A stretch of 64,000 bases of DNA from NCBI RefSeq assembly GCF_029167375.1, contig NZ_JARFTP010000001.1, positions 124,001 through 188,000 on the forward strand. The letters are read 5' to 3'. Position 1 is the stretch's first letter. Each line of letters begins with the position of its first letter. Source of the stretch: Tsukamurella sp. 8F (GTDB lineage: Bacteria > Actinomycetota > Actinomycetes > Mycobacteriales > Mycobacteriaceae). Made by a program: the position numbers and the translations under genes. Shown here piece by piece: positions 60,937-64,000 of this stretch. The notes below the pieces were generated by a model that did not search any database, was not told the DNA's origin, and was given only the letters and a program-made list of their open reading frames with translations.

Positions 60937-61507
60937 ATCCGAGTCCGGCGCGCCGACCGAGGCGCAGGTCGCGATCGCCCGGCGCACACGGCACGTGCAG
61001 GACTTCCCGGAGCCCGGCGTGCTGTTCGCGGACCTCACGCCGGTGTTCGCCGACGGTGCCGCGCTCGCGGCGGTCATCGACGGTCTCGCGTCCGCCGGCC
61101 GTGACGTGAACGGCCCGACGGTGGATGTGGTCGCCGGCATCGACGCTCGCGGCTTCCTGCTCGGATCCGGTGTCGCGCTCGCGCTGGGCGTCGGCATGCT
61201 CGCGGTCCGTAAGGCAGGCAAGCTGCCGCCGCCCGTGCTGCGCGAGGAGTACGCCCTCGAATACGGCACGGCGGCCCTGGAGATCCCGGCCGAGGGAATC
61301 GATCTGCGAGGCAAGCGCGCCCTGGTCGTCGACGACGTCCTGGCCACGGGTGGCACGGTCTCGGCCACAGTGGCGCTGCTGCGCAATGCGGGCGCCGAGG
61401 TGGCGACGGTGGCCGTCGTGCTGGAGCTGGAGGGACTCGGCGGCCGAGCAAGGCTCGCCGATTCGGTCGGCGGACCGGTAGAGGTCGCGTCCTTGTCAGT
61501 AGGCTAG
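60929..61507 (+). CDS. apt: Adenine phosphoribosyltransferase
   Basis: A 192-residue PRTase. The PRPP loop is [16 protein letters not shown]; the flexible-loop segment [22 protein letters not shown] and [15 protein letters not shown] match Apt. It recycles adenine to AMP. GTG 60929 overlaps secF. In M. tuberculosis a lipoprotein gene (Rv2585c) intervenes; it is absent here. The product feeds the same purine pool that Rel draws on. Confidence 0.94.
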   Translation: MAESESGAPTEAQVAIARRTRHVQDFPEPGVLFADLTPVFADGAALAAVIDGLASAGRDVNGPTVDVVAGIDARGFLLGSGVALALGVGMLAVRKAGKLPPPVLREEYALEYGTAALEIPAEGIDLRGKRALVVDDVLATGGTVSATVALLRNAGAEVATVAVVLELEGLGGRARLADSVGGPVEVASLSVG

Positions 61508-61547
61508 AGGCCTACCGCCGATCGCCGAGCGAGGGGAGGACCAGCCC

Positions 61548-63911
61548 ATGTCCGCACCGCAGGTACCCGGCGGCGGTGCCCCGGCCGACGCCTCAGCCCC
61601 CGCCGAGCAGAGCGACCAGGCACCGTCGGGGGCGGTCGCGGCGGAGCCGGCACCGTCGTCGACATCCCGGCGCGTGCGCGCCCGGCTGGCGCGCCGCATG
61701 ACGAGTGCGCGTAGCCACGTGAAGCCCGTGCTCGAACCTCTCGTCGCGCTGCACCGGGACCTGTATCCCAAGGCGGACGTCGCGCTGATCGAGCGCGCTT
61801 ACGACGTGGCGGACGGGCGGCACGCCACCCAGTTCCGCAAGTCGGGCGATCCCTACATCACGCATCCCCTCGCGGTCGCGACCATTCTGGCGGAGCTCGG
61901 GATGGACACGACCACACTGGTCGCGGCGTTGCTCCATGACACCGTGGAGGACACGGGCTACAGCCTCGAGGAGCTGACGTCGGACTTCGGATCCGAGGTC
62001 GCCCACCTCGTCGACGGTGTGACCAAGCTGGACAAGGTGGCGCTCGGGAACGCGGCCGAGGCGGAGACGATCCGCAAGATGATCATCGCGATGGCTCGCG
62101 ATCCTCGGGTGCTCGTGATCAAAGTCGCGGACCGGCTGCACAACATGCGCACCATGCGCTTCCTGCCGCCCGAGAAGCAGGCGCGCAAGGCACGTGAGAC
62201 TCTCGAGGTGATCGCGCCGCTGGCGCATCGCCTGGGGATGGCAACGGTCAAGTGGGAGCTCGAGGACCTCTCCTTCGCGATCCTGCACCCCAAGAAGTAC
62301 GAGGAGATCGTCCGGCTGGTCGCCGACCGTGCGCCCTCCCGCGACACCTATCTCGCCAATGTGCGGGCAGAGATCAACGCGTCGCTGTCGGCGTCGCGGA
62401 TCGTCGCGGATGTGCAGGGGCGGCCGAAGCACTACTGGTCGATCTACCAGAAGATGATCGTCAAGGGGCGCGACTTCGACGACATCCACGACCTGGTCGG
62501 CGTGCGGATCCTGTGCGACGAGGTACGCGACTGTTACGCGGCCGTCGGTGTCGTGCACTCGTTGTGGCAGCCCATGGCCGGCCGGTTCAAGGACTACATC
62601 GCGCAGCCGCGGTACGGCGTCTACCAGTCCCTGCACACCACGGTGATCGGGCCCGAGGGCAAGCCGCTCGAAGTACAGATCCGCACGCACGAGATGCACC
62701 GGACCGCCGAGTTCGGCATAGCCGCACACTGGCGGTACAAGGAGACGAAGGGGCGCAACGGCAAGAGCGGCGACGTCGCCGAGGTCGACGACATGGCCTG
62801 GATGCGGCAGCTGCTCGACTGGCAGCGGGAGGCCGCGGACCCCGGCGAGTTCCTCGAGTCGCTCCGCTACGACCTGGCCGTCAAGGAGATCTTCGTCTTC
62901 ACGCCCAAGGGCGACGTCATCAACCTGCCCGCCGGCTCGACACCCGTGGACTTCGCATACGCCGTCCACACCGAGGTCGGACACCGGTGTATCGGCGCCC
63001 GAGTCAACGGCCGTCTGGTGGCGCTCGAGCGGAAACTGGAGAACGGGGAGGTCGTCGAGGTCTTCACGTCGAAGGCCGAGAACGCGGGACCGTCGCGGGA
63101 CTGGCAGTCGTTCGTCGTGTCACCGCGTGCCAAGGCGAAGATCCGGCAGTGGTTCGCGAAGGAGCGCCGCGAGGAGGCCCTGGAGAACGGCCGCGACGCG
63201 ATCGCCAAGGAGGTGCGCCGCTCTGGGCTGCCGCTGCAGCGGTTGACCAACGCCGACTCGATCTCGGCGATCGCGAAGGAGTTGCACTACGCGGACGTGT
63301 CGGCGCTGTACACAGCCGTCGGCGAGCATCAGGTGTCGGCGCAGCACGTCGTGCAGAAGTTGCTGGAACAGCTCGGCGGTATCGAGGAGGCCACCGAGGA
63401 GCTGGCAGAGCGTGCGACGCCGTCGACACTGCGCTCGGGTTCGTCCACCGCTGCGAGCGACGTGGGTGTGCTGGTCACCGGCCAGCCGGGTGTTCTCGCG
63501 AAACTGGCCAAGTGCTGCACACCGGTGCCCGGTGACGAGATCCTCGGCTTCGTGACGCGCGGCGGTGGAGTATCCGTGCACCGCACGGACTGCACGAACG
63601 TCCAGGAGCTGGAGAAGCAGCCGGAGCGCTTCCTCGAGGTCACCTGGGCTCCGTCGCCGTCTTCGGTGTTCCTGGTCGCGATCCAGGTGGAGGCACTCGA
63701 TAGGCACCGCTTGCTGTCGGACGTGACCAAGGTGCTGGCCGATGAGAAGGTGAACATCCTGAGCGCATCCGTCGCCACGTCGCGCGACCGAGTTGCGGTG
63801 TCCCGCTTCACGTTCGAGATGGGCGACCCCAAGCACATGGGGCACGTCCTCAACGTGGTGCGGAACGTGGAGGGTGTCTACGACGTCTACCGCGTGACCT
63901 CGGCCCAGTAG
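61548..63911 (+). CDS. rel: Bifunctional (p)ppGpp synthetase/hydrolase Rel
   Basis: A 787-residue RelA/SpoT homologue. The hydrolase HD domain has [11 protein letters not shown] (His106) and LLHDTVEDT (His130, Asp131, Glu134, Asp135), so it is active-looking. The synthetase domain has [29 protein letters not shown] ([27 protein letters not shown]), a Cys-containing helical region ([12 protein letters not shown]) and a C-terminal ACT domain follow. It makes and degrades ppGpp during starvation. The N-terminal 40 residues are Ala/Pro-rich. ATG 61548 begins 40 bp after apt. Confidence 0.97.
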   Translation: MSAPQVPGGGAPADASAPAEQSDQAPSGAVAAEPAPSSTSRRVRARLARRMTSARSHVKPVLEPLVALHRDLYPKADVALIERAYDVADGRHATQFRKSGDPYITHPLAVATILAELGMDTTTLVAALLHDTVEDTGYSLEELTSDFGSEVAHLVDGVTKLDKVALGNAAEAETIRKMIIAMARDPRVLVIKVADRLHNMRTMRFLPPEKQARKARETLEVIAPLAHRLGMATVKWELEDLSFAILHPKKYEEIVRLVADRAPSRDTYLANVRAEINASLSASRIVADVQGRPKHYWSIYQKMIVKGRDFDDIHDLVGVRILCDEVRDCYAAVGVVHSLWQPMAGRFKDYIAQPRYGVYQSLHTTVIGPEGKPLEVQIRTHEMHRTAEFGIAAHWRYKETKGRNGKSGDVAEVDDMAWMRQLLDWQREAADPGEFLESLRYDLAVKEIFVFTPKGDVINLPAGSTPVDFAYAVHTEVGHRCIGARVNGRLVALERKLENGEVVEVFTSKAENAGPSRDWQSFVVSPRAKAKIRQWFAKERREEALENGRDAIAKEVRRSGLPLQRLTNADSISAIAKELHYADVSALYTAVGEHQVSAQHVVQKLLEQLGGIEEATEELAERATPSTLRSGSSTAASDVGVLVTGQPGVLAKLAKCCTPVPGDEILGFVTRGGGVSVHRTDCTNVQELEKQPERFLEVTWAPSPSSVFLVAIQVEALDRHRLLSDVTKVLADEKVNILSASVATSRDRVAVSRFTFEMGDPKHMGHVLNVVRNVEGVYDVYRVTSAQ

Positions 63912-64000
63912 TGGCGCACGCTTCGGCCTGATCAGCGCACCGCCCGGAGAGGTCATGGAGTGGGCGACCGATGCTCGTGGCGCGCCCGGGCCGGCGCACC

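Noticed and set aside
63912-64000. Possible next gene at the right edge
   Set aside because: Only 89 bp; no frame with recognisable protein features on either strand.

Overview
The window is high-GC actinobacterial DNA from a mycolic-acid-bearing genus (order Mycobacteriales). The evidence is an AftC-type arabinofuranosyltransferase, phosphatidylinositol mannoside genes (pgsA, PatA-like acyltransferase, pimA), two MspA-type porins, a wax ester synthase/diacylglycerol acyltransferase, an EspR-like regulator and many GTG starts. Gene order follows two Mycobacterium tuberculosis loci: Rv2673-Rv2670c (aftC, hydrolase, RibD-like reductase, AFG1/ZapE ATPase) at the left, and Rv2614c-Rv2583c (thrS to rel) at the right. 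The accessory content differs from M. tuberculosis. Tsukamurella or a close relative fits best, but the genus is inferred, not proven.

Layout. 1-4.6 kb: the aftC cluster on the minus strand, divergent from zapE. 4.6-24.1 kb: accessory region. It holds an LGFP lipoprotein, a CsoR copper sensor divergent from an RHH/VOC/methyltransferase operon, a ThDP enzyme, a tRNA-Gly, an amidase, an EspR-like regulator followed by tandem porins, an ArsR-type regulator, a GGDEF protein, a cluster of secreted Cys-rich proteins including an HNH nuclease, a peroxiredoxin/TetR pair with two matching operators, an OFA-family transporter with its small subunit, a patatin, and a cluster of four tRNAs. 24.1-30.6 kb: PPOX-fold protein, GNAT, receptor Ser/Thr kinase, a BVMO-type monooxygenase, DedA, a PGPGW protein and a FhuF-like Fe-S protein. 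30.6-46.1 kb: thrS, HIT, pgsA, patA, pimA, Nudix, then pdxS, an RDD-FHA protein with a PP2C phosphatase, tesB, pdxT, a WS/DGAT, yebC and a VanW protein. 46.2-48.6 kb: ruvCAB under a probable SOS box. 48.6-57.6 kb: a second accessory block with DUF488, GT39 and GT2-GtrA glycosyltransferases, two secreted Cys-repeat proteins, a MerR regulator with a clear operator, a decayed methyltransferase and a RecQ-like helicase carrying a phosphoribosyltransferase-like tail. 57.7-63.9 kb: yajC, secD, secF, apt, rel.

How the parts fit. The right half is a housekeeping backbone: translation, phosphatidylinositol mannoside synthesis, vitamin B6, Holliday-junction processing, protein export and ppGpp. Envelope functions (AftC, PIMs, porins, LGFP and VanW proteins, GT39) recur on both sides. 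Several regulators carry visible dyads that are probably their own operators (CsoR, RHH, TetR, MerR). Non-coding structures stand out: a perfect 27-bp inverted repeat after the Nudix gene, a 15-bp hairpin that encloses the start codon of the lipoprotein hydrolase, and two identical tRNA-Gly(GCC) genes in inverted orientation 14.4 kb apart. I saw no CRISPR array, insertion sequence, prophage or replication origin, and no cluster that I can call a new defence or biosynthetic system.
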